Source of the DNA: Scalesia atractyloides
Lineage: Eukaryota > Streptophyta > Magnoliopsida > Asterales > Asteraceae
DNA: 64,000 nt
Assembly (NCBI GenBank): GCA_947069175.1
Contig: CAMTDV010000023.1
Location: 89,960,240-90,024,239, forward strand
Direction: 5' to 3'
In this document: piece after piece, positions 11,364 through 23,119 of the stretch
How positions within the stretch are numbered: the first letter of the stretch is position 1
How the letters are laid out: the number at the start of each line of letters is the position of its first letter
Program-made: the position numbers and the translations under genes
The notes under the pieces: generated by a model
What the model saw: the letters and a program-made list of their open reading frames with translations, nothing else
The model's database searches: none
What the model was told of the DNA's origin: nothing

Positions 11364-13826
11364 TATAAACACACATCATCCTTATATATACACACCTCAA
11401 CTTTCTTTATGGTACAAATACACGTACACGACAATAATCACAATTCTTTATTAATATTATTATATATTATAATTAATTTGTTGTTTGTTTTCTCATATCA
11501 TATTATAGTTAATTATATTAATTCAACTCTTTTATCTTATTTTCTCTTATAACTTTTAAAATATAAAGTTCTATAAACTTATAAATATACTATTGGAATG
11601 AACTCATTTTATCTACATTTTGATCCAAATTTTAATAAAAATGAAGCAGGGTCAAACATAATATATTTTATTATTATTATAGATAAACAGTATCTTAAGA
11701 CACTAAATACTCGTCTAGATATCTCATATTTCGTATCCACGTTACTTGTTTGACATAAAAGTTCCATACATAATTTTTATTTGATCACAAAATAAAAGTT
11801 ACAAAAACGTTAATATTTAATTTTATATCAGATATTATGATTTTTAAAATTTTCAATAACTATAAACATCAGGAGTTAAATTTTCCTTTTAAACCCTTTC
11901 AACACCTCTTCACTTTTAATATGTTTATTTTATTAGTACTAAGTACCTATACTATGATCATTTCCATTATATTATATGGGGAAGGTTCATTTGAGAAGAT
12001 ATTTAATGTAAGAAGAAAAAGAAGAAAGAGCAAAATGGTAAAACATTAAATAGTTTATAATTCCTCTCATTAATTATGTTATGTTTCATTAATAAGTAAA
12101 AACATTTTATCCTACACATTTCAAAATATATCCTACATATGTCTTACATTTATCGGAATTTACCCTACACACATCTAAATTTACCCCTACACGTTTCAAA
12201 ATTTATCCTACACATACTAAAGTTTATTGTACACATGTCGAAAATTGTCCTACATTATAAATTATTTTATCTTGAAAAAGTATGAAAAAAATGAGTTACA
12301 AGTTTAATTAGTTAGCTAATTAATGACAATTATAGTTTTACCTATATTAAATGAAGTAAATGGAAAATTTCTATTGGTTTAAAAGTTATTCTTTTTATTC
12401 TTATAAAATTTTTATTCTCATTTGAACTCTCCACTGTATTATATTATAATATAATTTAAATAATAAACTTGGGTATGTGAGTGTAATGTATTGGCCATGG
12501 TGTTGTGGTCGTGGAGCGATAGGTAGCAGATTTGAGTCGAGTATTAAGGGTGGCGCCTTCTCTGTCTCTCTCTCTCGGGTTTTTGTGTTCAAACCACTAC
12601 TCCTTTGATTCTCTTAAAAGTAAAGCAATGAGAAAAATATGCGGGGGTTACAAAGGCGGTGGTGGGGTTGTCAAGAATTTGGTTGAGAAGTTTTGATAGT
12701 GTAGCCACTGAGGGTTATTCACACCACCTCCTCTGTCTTTTGGTCAGGGCGGACATACCTTAGACGCAAGGGTAGTTGGCACTCCGGCAGTAATGTAAAT
12801 TTTGGAAAAATTTGACCATTTTTTGACGTTTTTCGATTTCGTTACCCATTTTTTATAAAACGTTACCTAACCGAATATTTTCTAGATCCGCCACTGCTTC
12901 TCGTTACACTCTCCACCCATCATTTCACTCACTATCAGTATCATAATCATCACTTTCTTCTCAATTCCATCAATATTCTCATTTGAATAGTGTTTATAAA
13001 CATACCTATTACATTATTTCTCCAAGAACCAAGGTTGGTATTTTTTTTATGTTTTTGTTGAAAAATTGGTGGTTGTTGTTGTTGTGTGTGAAGATCCTGA
13101 ACAAGACTACAGTTCTATGATAAATATTGTTTATGGAAGTTAACTGATCAAAATGTCATATTGTTATCTTTTTATATGCTATAATTTGTGATTTTGCATG
13201 AAAATGTTGGTGAATGTGAATATGCATACCACATGTTTGGGAAAATGTATGTGATAGTTTGCTTTGAAGTTTAGTTAAAAGAAGAAAATGAAATCCTCAT
13301 TATATGAAAAGGAGACACTCTTTGACATGCAAAAGTCAAACCAACCCTCTTTTAGTTGAAGTATATGAGTATATGACTAAAAATCCAGTGAATATGTTAA
13401 AAAGTTATACAAAATTAATCTTATAATGCATGCTTTTGAACAACATATGTTAATGGTGTAAACTGTAATTGCTAACAACAAGGAGTCAAGGACCGAATAT
13501 AAGGTGCTCTTAGAATGAGCCCTTAACACTTCAGCGGTGGCGATGATGGTTTTGTGGGGGTGATTGTAGAGAGAGGGCACATGGTTTTTACTTTTCTGTA
13601 TAGATGAGAGATGAAGACAAGATGAAAAAATCCAATAAATCTGAGAAATGATTTAAGATGTGTCTAGAGTTTTACTTTTAAGCATTTGTCTCCTCAGAAA
13701 CTGTATTAAATACACAAACAGTTTTACGGAGAACATGAAATCGAACAGATCAGATGTGTCGAATGAAAATTTTCCATTAATGGTTACTTAATTTGAAATT
13801 TACGAATGTATTTCTTTAATTACATA
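11364..13826. other. Non-coding spacer with remnants
   Basis: AT-rich sequence without a supportable gene. A patch around 12,480-12,600 and another around 12,740-12,900 are less AT-rich and may be transposon remnants. Confidence 0.5.
12108..12255. repeat. Degenerate tandem repeat, unit about 25-30 bp
   Basis: Repeated variants of a unit like atcctacacatttcaaaattt, about six copies, diverged. Confidence 0.6.
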
Positions 13827-13856
13827 CTAGTAGTAAAACCCGTGTGTAAATACGGG
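13827..13856 (-). mobile_element. Helitron 3' terminus
   Basis: On the minus strand: ACCCGTATTTACACACGGGT (6-bp stem), a short linker, then CTAG followed by T. This matches the usual hairpin plus CTRR end of plant Helitrons. The body should extend to higher coordinates; the 5' TC end was not identified. Confidence 0.5.
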
Positions 13857-14368
13857 TGGTTTTTAGAAATTCATGCATACCACATTTTAATGGAAAGTAT
13901 AGATAGGTGTATAGATGTTGTAATTTTTTGGTTTAGTTTTTCATTTGATTAATATTAAAATAGTCATGAGTTATTCTCACAAATCTTATATGTTGATGCA
14001 TTTGAACTCTGATTTACAACTAAAGAAATAATCGTTTGGATTTGAATGTTGATCTTGAAAAGCAATGAAGGAAAGAAGAACGGTGAAGGGAGGATACGTG
14101 TGATGCGGCTTAGTATCACGATGCAATCCTACATAAACTAAATCAAATTCAGACACAATTTAACATCAACATCAATATCGATCAGCAATCCTCAGATTTT
14201 ATATATATCAATATAATAATACTTATGCTTGGTAAAATAAGTAAAAGTAAAATGTGACAAGAAAGATTAATACAATTAAAATTTATGGCATTAAAACAGT
14301 AACAATTACATCGAGTACTGAACTAAGAAACTTTCAAATCTAACAATAACAATCAGAAAACTAAAAAT

Positions 14369-14648
14369 CTAACAACAAGAATTACGAAATCTTAGCTTCA
14401 ATGCCATCGAGTGTTGTTGAACCTCTCGATGTATATCCTTGAGCTTCGCCATGAACTCCACATCTCTATCATCGCACTCTATATTACTGACTACACACAA
14501 GTCACGAACGGAAGTCGAAGGCATCACCATCAGGTTTCTGGAAACCTGGTCTCTCGTGAACAGACCAAGGTGCAGTCCATCAAAACACCTCTTCAGCTCT
14601 TGAAGAGTACCCTATCCGCATAGACTGTGCAGAAGTGTATGATGCCAT
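14369..14648 (-). pseudogene. Unrecognised small gene, frame broken
   Basis: ATG at 14648 (MASYTSAQSMRIGY), then one frame over an open stretch of about 77 codons begins GTLQELKRCFDGLHLGLF and ends at TAG 14371-14369. The end is charged and probably helical (DVEFMAKLKDIHREVQQH). A TATA box lies 83 bases upstream of the ATG. It is divergently placed to the gene at 15,135. No family recognised; one frameshift near 14,610 breaks it. Confidence 0.4.
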
Positions 14649-14730
14649 TTTATGTTATTACTCAACTGATGTGAAAGAAAGGTATCTTGGTAGTAAAACG
14701 TGATGGAAAACAGGTGAATTGGCAATGATA

Positions 14731-14738
14731 TTATATAG
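14731..14738 (-). promoter_or_regulatory. TATA box of the minus-strand small gene
   Basis: Minus-strand CTATATAA, 83 bases before the ATG at 14648. Confidence 0.45.
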
Positions 14739-15028
14739 TGAAATATTTAACAGATTTAAATGCAAGCATTAAATAAAAATCTAAATTTAAATTCCATGTA
14801 CATTTAATAATCTGGGAGAGAAAAACATGTACATTTTATATAAACATGTACATTTATATTTAAAAACAACGTGCATTTATTGTAAAACATTTCAAAAATA
14901 AGTTTTCATGGGAAAACTAATAAAATTAAATATCAAGAAACCCAAAGGTCAAAATTTAAACCTTAAAGAAAAGGTTATCATAATTACGAATAACCTTTTC
15001 GTTTACCATAACACCCCCATTTGAAACA
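14739..15028. promoter_or_regulatory. Shared intergenic region of two divergent small genes
   Basis: About 290 bases between two outward-facing TATA boxes, holding four copies of a catgtacattta-like motif (14,797-14,875). It could act as a bidirectional promoter; this is inference. Confidence 0.35.
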
Positions 15029-15038
15029 CTATAAAAGG
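15029..15038 (+). promoter_or_regulatory. TATA box of the plus-strand small gene
   Basis: CTATAAAAGG, about 97 bases upstream of the ATG at 15135, followed by an A-rich leader. Confidence 0.6.
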
Positions 15039-15134
15039 CTGATGATTAGTTAAATTGAAAACATTAGCAATTCACTTTTAAAAAACTGCTAGTCAAAAAA
15101 CAAACCAAAACCAGCAACACCAATAATAATCTAG

Positions 15135-18100
15135 ATGGCAAACAGAAGCTTCTACCACTTAGCTGTGACATCCCGGAAAATCAGGAAATCTTTCCTGATT
15201 CGGCTACGTTATGTGTTTACGTTACGTGTTACTTAATAATTTAATTTTGTGTGATGCACCAACCCGAACCGTTGAACCAAAACACTTATCTTGTTTGTCG
15301 TTCCAACTCACTTGCGTAGCTCGAAAATAAGTATATGTTTAATTAACACACGTCACGTATAACTAGAGGTTCATAAAATACGTTACATTTAGAACCCGAA
15401 ACCCAAGCTATACGCGCACCTCACTTTTGGCTCATACCGGATCAAACCCAACCCGCCACCCACACCCCCTTGCGGCCCAAACCCCTTGCGGCCCAAACTC
15501 CTTGCGGCCCAAGTTAAACCAAACCGCCCCCTTTGGTCCCTTATGTATACGTATGTACGCATGAAGGTTTTAGAGCATTCACAAACCCTAAAACCTCCTT
15601 GGTGTTCTCTCTCTTTCTCTAGTTCTTCCATCCTTCTTCAAGGTTAGTAAAGTCTAATGTGTTATGTGGCTGCGTTTTTTATGATAATGATGATATGTAC
15701 TTAGGGTTTTTGGTGTGGTTCTAACATGCTCTATGATGAATATGATTGTTGATGGGTTATTGTTATAATATGTTGCATACATGTGTTTAGATGGACTTAT
15801 TCGGCTGAAATCACACGTAAATACTTGAAAATAATAATTAGGATGGGTAAAATATACATGGTACTGAATATGGACTGAATGAAATAAGTCGTTAAGTTGT
15901 ATGATCATTAGATTCACTAAAGAGAATGACTAGAACGCGAGTAGAGCCGAAACAGAATCTGTCCGGAGTTCTGCAGCCAACTTCCGTTGGCTGTAGCCTG
16001 GTTATAACAAATCAAAAAAATGGAATTTTTGATAAAACGTGTATTTTTGAAAAACGCTTCAAATGGCGCCAGATTCGTATTTTTCTGAGGTCGTTTGCTA
16101 TTTTTAGATGATCATTTAGTGCAGCAGCTGAAGTTGCGTAATTTCTGCAGAATTTGCAGGTTGTTTATCGAGTCATATCTCATAGTCTGTATGGGGTTAG
16201 GTCACGAAATCTATACAGTAACTGGAGATGGGAGTTTCCGAAAATCTCCTACTGGAATTTCGTTAATTGGATGAACGATAATTTTAAATGATTTTTCTGA
16301 TGGACTGCAGTCAGAAAGCGACGAATCTGACTGCAGCTTAGTATATAAATTTTTTTAAATAATTGGTAAATATTTAAGATTTGAAAATTTTACACTAAAT
16401 TTTACAGGCTAATTGGCACCTTCTGTAAAAAGATTGGAATTTTTGGTACATGGGAACCATTTTATAAAAATTCCTGAAAACAGCCCAGTTTGAGTGTACA
16501 AGCTGAAACATGATAATTTGCATTTATGTGTATCTAAGTGTTGCATGTGCTATCTGAGAATGAACGAGCATGTTATTACCAAGTTAGACATTATTTGAAA
16601 GTGTTGTATGCTATACATATATAAATCGTCAACGTAATTGCCTGAAACGTGTTAAGTTAATTGCATTACTTTATGTGTAGTTCTTGAACACGCTAATAAA
16701 TTAAGTGGTAATCATAATAGGACGTGATTGAACCACTTTGACTCTATTTCCGTAAAAGTCTAACCGAGCAATTTAAGGTGAGTTCACGGCCCCTATTTCT
16801 TTAAACGTTTACAAAACACAGGGGGAGAAAACATGTACACGTCACAACGATATATGGGTTGATTATATTACGGTACAGTAACATCCTTCTACTTAAAACA
16901 TATACACGTTACAGTGGTGTATGGGTGGCATACATCACGGTAGAGTAACGCATTTTTACTTAGAGTTATGTTATACGGTTATGGTCACAAGAAAGCATAT
17001 ATCACATGTCAGTCCCCTTAACACTTACGATGCCGTTAGTATTGATTATAGCGAGGGAATTTTTAGTAGTACTACTGGGCCCGACAAGCCCCACTCGAAC
17101 TGGTCGCGCAGTTAGACCGAACATTGATGGTCACGAGTGTAGAATTTGCCTAACTTTTTAGCCATGGTTGGTGATAGGCCTGGCACAACAGGGGTAGCAA
17201 CATCAGCTTCGGATCGAACACTTTGTTGACATGACCTAGGCTAGCTACCTAAACATATAACATGAACTGCTAAACTACTTAACATTAATCTGATTCGGGT
17301 TGGATCAGGGAAACTTATGAGACATTGGTTTGGGGTTGAACCAGTGGGGAAAAACTTATGATTAAAATTGTGAACTAAAACTTGTGAACTCACTCTTCAT
17401 AAATTGTTGACACTTGTTCTTCTTTGCATGTTTTCTCGGGTTATTAAGGTATCATTTCCGCATAGGAGCACGACACGAGCATGAAAAACTATTTCTTTTA
17501 AACGCTTTGCATTTGACTTCTTAAGTATTTTGGTTCGGGCGTTTGTTTTGGGGTACACTTTATTTACATTTATTTACGCTTCCGCATTTATTAAACTGCA
17601 TGGTTGGATTTGTTTAAACATATATTTTTGCATATAGAGTCGTTCTATATGACTAGTGTCTTGGATCCTGGTTTATCACGTGCCTCGTGGTAATACCCGC
17701 AAGTAGATTTTTGAGGGTGTGACTTAGCAGACACCAGTGCTGTTAAAACGCAATTCTTAGATGGTCGTTTAAAGAAAAGAGAGCAGATGAAGAACTAAAT
17801 AGATAACTCAGCGTGGTAAACAGAAGCTTCTACCACTTAGCAGACACCAGCGCTATTAAAACGCAATTCTCTAGATGGTTGCTCGAAGAAAAGAGAGCAG
17901 ATGAAGAATTATACAGAAAACTCGGCATCATCAGTGAAAACAATTACAAGCAAACCTTGAGCAACATCAATTGCTTGATGAAGTCCTCCACTCTCCTCTA
18001 TCAGACTTTAAGAACAACGTAGAAGACTTTATCACACAACTCCTAAACAGGATCAGAAGAAGATCTGAAGATCTGCGACATGCTAGCCGATCTGCAAAAC

Positions 18101-18175
18101 AAAAGAAAGAATGAAATTGCGTGGAAGAAGTCGAGAGTCGTCGAAATCCTAGGAAGTGTTAACTGCAGCGTGTAA
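15135..18175 (+). pseudogene. Unrecognised small helical-protein gene, partly duplicated and split by a solo LTR
   Basis: Starts ATG at 15135 (MANRSFYHLA), is interrupted by the LTR at 15164-17723, and resumes with DTSAVKTQF; one missing base then leads to an early stop. A second tandem copy follows at 17,813, where the ATG has become GTG (VNRSFYHLADTSAIKTQF). It continues through EEKRADEELYRKLG; frame changes are needed to reach LSDFKNNVEDFITQLLN and a lysine-rich end that stops at 18175. The intact protein would have been about 125-130 residues, charged and probably alpha-helical. I do not recognise the family. Confidence 0.5.
15164..17723. mobile_element. Solo LTR (2,560 bp) inserted in a gene
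   Basis: Begins TGTGACATCCCGG and ends GAGGGTGTGAC. It is flanked by the 5-bp duplication ttagc (15159-15163 and 17724-17728). Removing it rejoins the host sequence exactly, as shown by the uninterrupted tandem copy at 17,816-17,850. No coding region inside. Probably a Ty3/gypsy LTR, family not named. Confidence 0.85.
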
Positions 18176-19353
18176 TATTTTATGCATATTCTTAAATTTG
18201 AGTATTTAATATTTCTTTATATTTTATAAAATCAATATCCATATTAACATATTCTTAAATTTGAGTGTTAAGCAAAATTATCAACACTTGTTTCTTCATA
18301 ATCAATTTAAATAAGTATAACTACAGTAAAGAATAACCTACAAACATAACATACAACTAACTATCAACACATCAAGTGAAACAAATACTAAGCACCCTGT
18401 ATATAATTAATTAATCATGAAGTATATTAAACCAACAAAAAGTAATAGTGCTGGCCTTACATCTAGCTTTGGATCTTTAGCAACCTTTTGAACATCTGTT
18501 CAGGCTTAACCAACCGGAGGGATTTAAATCTCTGTTGACTTACCAAACATCTGTTCAGGCTTAAACAAATGTTTGGCCTTCTATATCAATGCCTTGTCTC
18601 TAACAGGGCTTTGCCCTTAGAACAGACTTTTCTTCTTCTTTAACAGATCTTTGAAGTCTTCAAAACATAATTTAATTTCATCCATATGATCATCATACCA
18701 GCTCCATAATCTAATGTACACAGTTAAGAAACAATGCACTAAATAATAAAGTAACTATAAGAGGCTGACTACATAATCAAATAGACTGATTGTTGCAGGC
18801 GTAAATAAAACTCACAGAATATGACTTTAGTCACCATTGCTTCAGGAAATCCCATTTTGAGAAAGTCATTAACAATCTTAGAGGGATGACTTCTAGAAAA
18901 ACTTAAGTACATCCACCAAATCAAAGAAACAACAGTAAGTTTACAAAGAAAAAACAAAATCTAATAACAACCCAAGTGGACCAGTGTGTGGAATTATATT
19001 TATATAACTACCTCCTCAACTTCAGTTGTAACTCCTGCTGCATTAGTAGTGGTACTCATGGAAAATGACAAAGGTGATGATATATCCGCTATCTCAAGCT
19101 CATCTTCAGTATTCTAGTCAATGTTATCACTTCTAACATGAGAATAATTGTCATCATACATAAAGATAATCATTTAAATGTCATATATTGGATATAATCT
19201 ACATATATTAGTTATCGTATTATCATATATTTGGACATTTAATAAACAAATCTGAAGCAAAAAACAAAAGCATCAAAATGAATATAACCATATCTGCCAC
19301 ACCATGGCGATTTATGATGTAAGAAACATCTATAAAATGTTACTATTCCTAAA
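18176..19353. other. Non-coding spacer
   Basis: AT-rich sequence; a short duplication of aacatctgttcaggctta occurs around 18,491 and 18,546. No gene supported. Confidence 0.5.
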
Positions 19354-19461
19354 TTGGTGATTTATGTTGTAATAATGAAATAAGAAACGCGTTGTTAGAC
19401 AACCTATCTGATTGCCACATCAGCATGGTGATGTCATGCTAATCTCTTCTTTATTAGATAG
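19354..19461. repeat. Direct repeat, copy 1
   Basis: Shares tctgattgccacatcagcat and ttctttattagatag with 20,813-20,924, 1.46 kb away in the same orientation. Either two relics of one small element or the ends of a composite unit. Confidence 0.6.
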
Positions 19462-20438
19462 GGCCATGAATGACTACATACACCATTACTCATTTGCTCC
19501 ACCATCATAAATCCAAGCTTGTTACCATTACAATAATATTTGCTCAATACATTATAATGTACATGAGCTTCTAAACAAATAGGCAACAATGAGCAGATCA
19601 TGAGGCTCAGAGCATGGAAAAGGACCAAGTCGTTATGGCTGCAATAGGGCTTGCAGGTACTAAGCTGCCATCCTCCATAGCTGCCACACCATGGCGACAT
19701 ATTGCCTTAATTTTTTTATAACTCATCATAGCCTCCGTGTAACTACGATCCATATAAACCAAACACAACTACTATTCCTATTTAACGGTCGTTAAATTAC
19801 TATTCCTAACTACCGTTATTTGATGGTTGTTAAATTACTATTCCTAACCATTGTATAACCATTTCACCAAATGGTACAACACCAAACAGTTATAAAATGT
19901 TACTGATTGATGTTCTATCAATTATAGTGCATAAATGAATATACCAATGAACCAACATCGACACAAGTCCAATGAAACCCTAGCCGCCATGCCTGGAGAC
20001 AGTGGCTAGGTATTCCAAACCAGTTTATCAAACTCCCCTCTTCTCCAACTTAAGAACACAATAAAGATTCGACATTCCATCACCAATAATGGTGACATCA
20101 GGGTCTTCAGATACAGGAGCAGTGAAACCAATAATGAAGACTCATTATTAGTTCTACAGCTAATTCCAGCAATATATCCTCTGAAAGAATTAATACAAAT
20201 AAATTAATACATATTTCAGATTGAGGCATAAACATCTGAAAAAATTACCCAAAATTCTATTTAGCACAAACATAAGCTCAAATACGAAGATGAGCATAAA
20301 GCCTTGCTAGCATATAAACATAAAAACATCTAAACAATTTGGTGTTTATGATACAAATCGTGAATTCCTAAAAATATGAAATCAAACATATATATCCATG
20401 AAATAATGTTATACAGTAACGGAAAACATACACATTAC

Positions 20439-20576
20439 TTTCTCATCAATCAAGATAAGATCCATCTTAAACCCTAGATTCCATTTTCGGATGATTCGCG
20501 CCTTAATGTTCCACATGTCTCGAGCAGGATTCAAATCAACAATGAAACTCACATTTTTATTCTCCGGTGTTGACAT
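20439..20576 (-). pseudogene. Replication protein A-like (DUF223/OB-fold) first exon, isolated
   Basis: ATG at 20576, then FIVDLNPARDMWNIKARIIR and MDLILIDEK, ending at a GT donor (20438). This pattern (DLNP, W-x-I-K-x-R-I-I-R, L-I-D-E) matches the first OB fold of plant RPA1-like proteins, which bind single-stranded DNA. No matching second exon was found to the left; the next open stretch (20,020-20,140) does not resemble RPA. It lies between two direct repeats and near a possible Helitron end, so it may be a captured fragment. Confidence 0.5.
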
Positions 20577-20812
20577 GATTTTGATTCAGATTCAAAATTC
20601 AAAATTTGGATTCGTCAGCTGAAAGTAAAGAATGGAGAGTAGGAGAGAAGATGTAAGTTTATATGAATTGAGAAGAGGAGTAAGAGATTGATATGAAAGC
20701 TCCCGATGTGCATTAAATGCATATTAAATATTCTTATGATTTTTAAATTTCAAATTACCCTCCATATATCTTATTAACATTAAACTTAATATAAATATAT
20801 TAAAGATAATCT

Positions 20813-20924
20813 GAAAATTATGATTTATGATGTGATAATAAGATAAAAAACGTATCATTGGAGAGTCTATCTGATTGCCACATCAGCATGATAATGTCAT
20901 ACTCATCTTTTCTTTATTAGATAG
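20813..20924. repeat. Direct repeat, copy 2
   Basis: Partner of 19,354-19,461, about 85% alike by eye. Confidence 0.6.
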
Positions 20925-21117
20925 AGAAGATATATCAATAACCTAAACTTTTTATTTGTCACAATATTAATAACTAAAAATATACTTAGCTTTTAAAAAT
21001 TAAAAAAGATTACTACTCATACAAATCTCTTTTACTTATGAGTTAAATTAATAATTTATAAAATTAGTAAACGTAGTTATCAACAGAGGTTAAAAACGGT
21101 GTTCCTTTGGTGAAAAA

Positions 21118-21153
21118 CCTACTCTCGCGACGAAGCACTGGTTGTATTACTAG
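21118..21153 (+). mobile_element. Possible Helitron 3' terminus, plus strand
   Basis: A degenerate hairpin (acctactctcgcgacgaagc..ggt) is followed by tgtattaCTAG and T. Weaker than the terminus at 13,827. Confidence 0.3.
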
Positions 21154-21891
21154 TTAGCTTCAAAATGTATAAACCCAAGTTTATAATTGAAAATGATATA
21201 TGCCAACCCAAAACCCACCAACCCGTGAGTTAATTAATCAAAGTTTAAAGGAAAAAACTAACAAAATAGCTCTGTTTGTGCACTAGCTGACTCCTATGCC
21301 GCTATGCGCAATGAGTAGAAAATGAACCCCAAGTGGCTAAATGGCTAAATTGAAACAAACAAAAAAAACAATAGAAATGAAAAAAAGAACAGAAAACTCA
21401 AAATAGACATTGATCACTTGCATCAAAGATATACCCAAATTCGAATAATTGAAACCAATGAGGAATCTTGATCATACCCTAAAGCAGCTTTAGGAAGCAA
21501 TTAAGGATATTAAGAACAAACAGAAAACCTAAACACACGCAATTAGCAAATATCAAATGCCAAAAATCCAAATGCTACAGATGGAAGAAAGGACAAAAAA
21601 AAAACTCTAAATAACCAATGAAGGTGAACAGAAACTGTTGGCGATGAAAGAAGACATTAGTTGTGCTAATGTTCAACAAAAAAGTCGGCTAAGGATATAA
21701 AAAGTAAAAGAGGGACTGTTGACTTTTGGTATAAGACTTGGCCATACCTACCGCATTTGAACATTGACTTTGATTGATCTCCTTGAAAGAGTCATCACCC
21801 TGCTTGTTGAAATAAATAATTTCACAACAAATTCGTTGCATCTAAAATACTAGGATTAATAGTGATCTCTGCAACTTAAGAGGGAGAAAAG
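21154..21891. other. Upstream region of the kinase gene
   Basis: AT-rich, no other open frame. It contains the presumed promoter, but no clear TATA box was assigned. Confidence 0.4.
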
Positions 21892-22872
21892 TTGTCTACA
21901 ATGACTTCAGCTCATCCATGTTGCCTTTTTCTCTTAAAGAAATACAATTTGCAACCAATAACTTTGATGATGAACTGGTTATTAGAGAGGGGGGGGGGGG
22001 GGTTCGGAAAGGTATACAAAGGTCAAATTTCTAGTAAAGATGATGGTCATGTTGTGGCCATTAAACGGATGGATTCTATGTCCAACCAAGGGGAACTTGA
22101 GTTTAGAGCGGAAATCAGCATGCTTTCTAAGTTGCGCCACTGTCACTTGGTGTCTCTCATCGGTTATTGTCATGAAAACAAGGAGATGATCCTTGTTTAC
22201 GACTTTATGCCGAATGGAACCCTTTACCAACATCTACACAAAGCAGATAGTGCTCCTTTAAGTTGGTTGAGACGGCTCAAGATAGCGATAGGTGCTGCAC
22301 GTGGTTTGGACTACCTACACACTGGTGTAAGCACCCAACATGGAGTCATACATCGTGATGTGAAAAGTTCAAACATTCTTTTAGATGAGAGCTGGGCGGC
22401 TATGATTTCGGATTTTGGGTTATCGAAAATTGGCCCAACCAATCAATTGATTTCTTACGTTGATGCAAGTGTTAAAGGCACATTTGGGTATCTTGATCCA
22501 GAGTATTTCTGTACTAAAAAATTAACAAGGAAAACAGATGTGTACGCATTTGGAGTCATTTTATTTGAATTGATATCTGGAAGGCTTCCAGTAGACGAAC
22601 GCAATGGGGAGGAGCAATGTAGTTTGGTAAGGTGGGCTCAAAAGTGCGTTAAAGAAAGAAAATTAGATCAGATGGTTGATGTTAGTATCAAGGGAACAAT
22701 TTCTCCCAAATGTTTAAAACGGTTCATTCACATTGCACATCGTTGTGTGTACAGTGTTTTGAAAGAACGACCTACCATGACTGAGGTAGTTGCCTCACTT
22801 CAGGCTTTATTGGAACTACAGGAGAAATCTAACCAATCTGCTGAGTCATCAGGCATAATGGGTTTAACTTGA
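21892..22872 (+). CDS. Receptor-like cytoplasmic Ser/Thr kinase domain (first domain of a tandem kinase gene)
   Basis: A 326-codon frame with a complete kinase domain resembling the CrRLK1L (FERONIA-like) group: glycine loop GGGGFGKVYKG, lysine in VVAIKRMD, HRDVKSSNILLD catalytic loop, DFG (ISDFGLSK), GTFGYLDPEYF activation segment, then TDVYAFGVILFELISG. No signal peptide or membrane segment, so cytoplasmic. The N-terminus is odd: relative to the family pattern (SLEEI..ATNNFDD) one T is missing near 21,930. The frame is recovered only because the G run at 21,989-22,002 is 14 long. The stop at 22870-22872 follows GIMGLT and looks like the loss of one G from a Trp codon; in the frame one over, codons run on to a GT donor at 22,903 that fits the next exon. 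Confidence 0.85.
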   Translation: MSTMTSAHPCCLFLLKKYNLQPITLMMNWLLERGGGGFGKVYKGQISSKDDGHVVAIKRMDSMSNQGELEFRAEISMLSKLRHCHLVSLIGYCHENKEMILVYDFMPNGTLYQHLHKADSAPLSWLRRLKIAIGAARGLDYLHTGVSTQHGVIHRDVKSSNILLDESWAAMISDFGLSKIGPTNQLISYVDASVKGTFGYLDPEYFCTKKLTRKTDVYAFGVILFELISGRLPVDERNGEEQCSLVRWAQKCVKERKLDQMVDVSIKGTISPKCLKRFIHIAHRCVYSVLKERPTMTEVVASLQALLELQEKSNQSAESSGIMGLT

Positions 22873-23119
22873 AGATGCCTAAATATTTTGCTTTAAAATC
22901 TGGTATGCACATATATATTTTTCATTAGTGTTGCAATGCACTGTTTTTTGGTCATAACTATTTAGAGATCTTATAAGAAAGCATTATTTGATAGAATACC
23001 CTTTGATTTTTCAAGTCTTCAAAAACATTTGTTCCACTTATCTTTCACTGATGGGAATTAACATGTTAATTTTTTTTCTGACTCTCTAAGCGTTTACCTT
23101 TTTTTGTTCACATTCTTAG

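Noticed and set aside
22863..22872. Reading the first kinase as a complete stand-alone gene
   Set aside because: The stop is in frame, but one base over the codons continue to a donor in phase with the pseudokinase exons, so a formerly joined gene is more likely; both views are noted.
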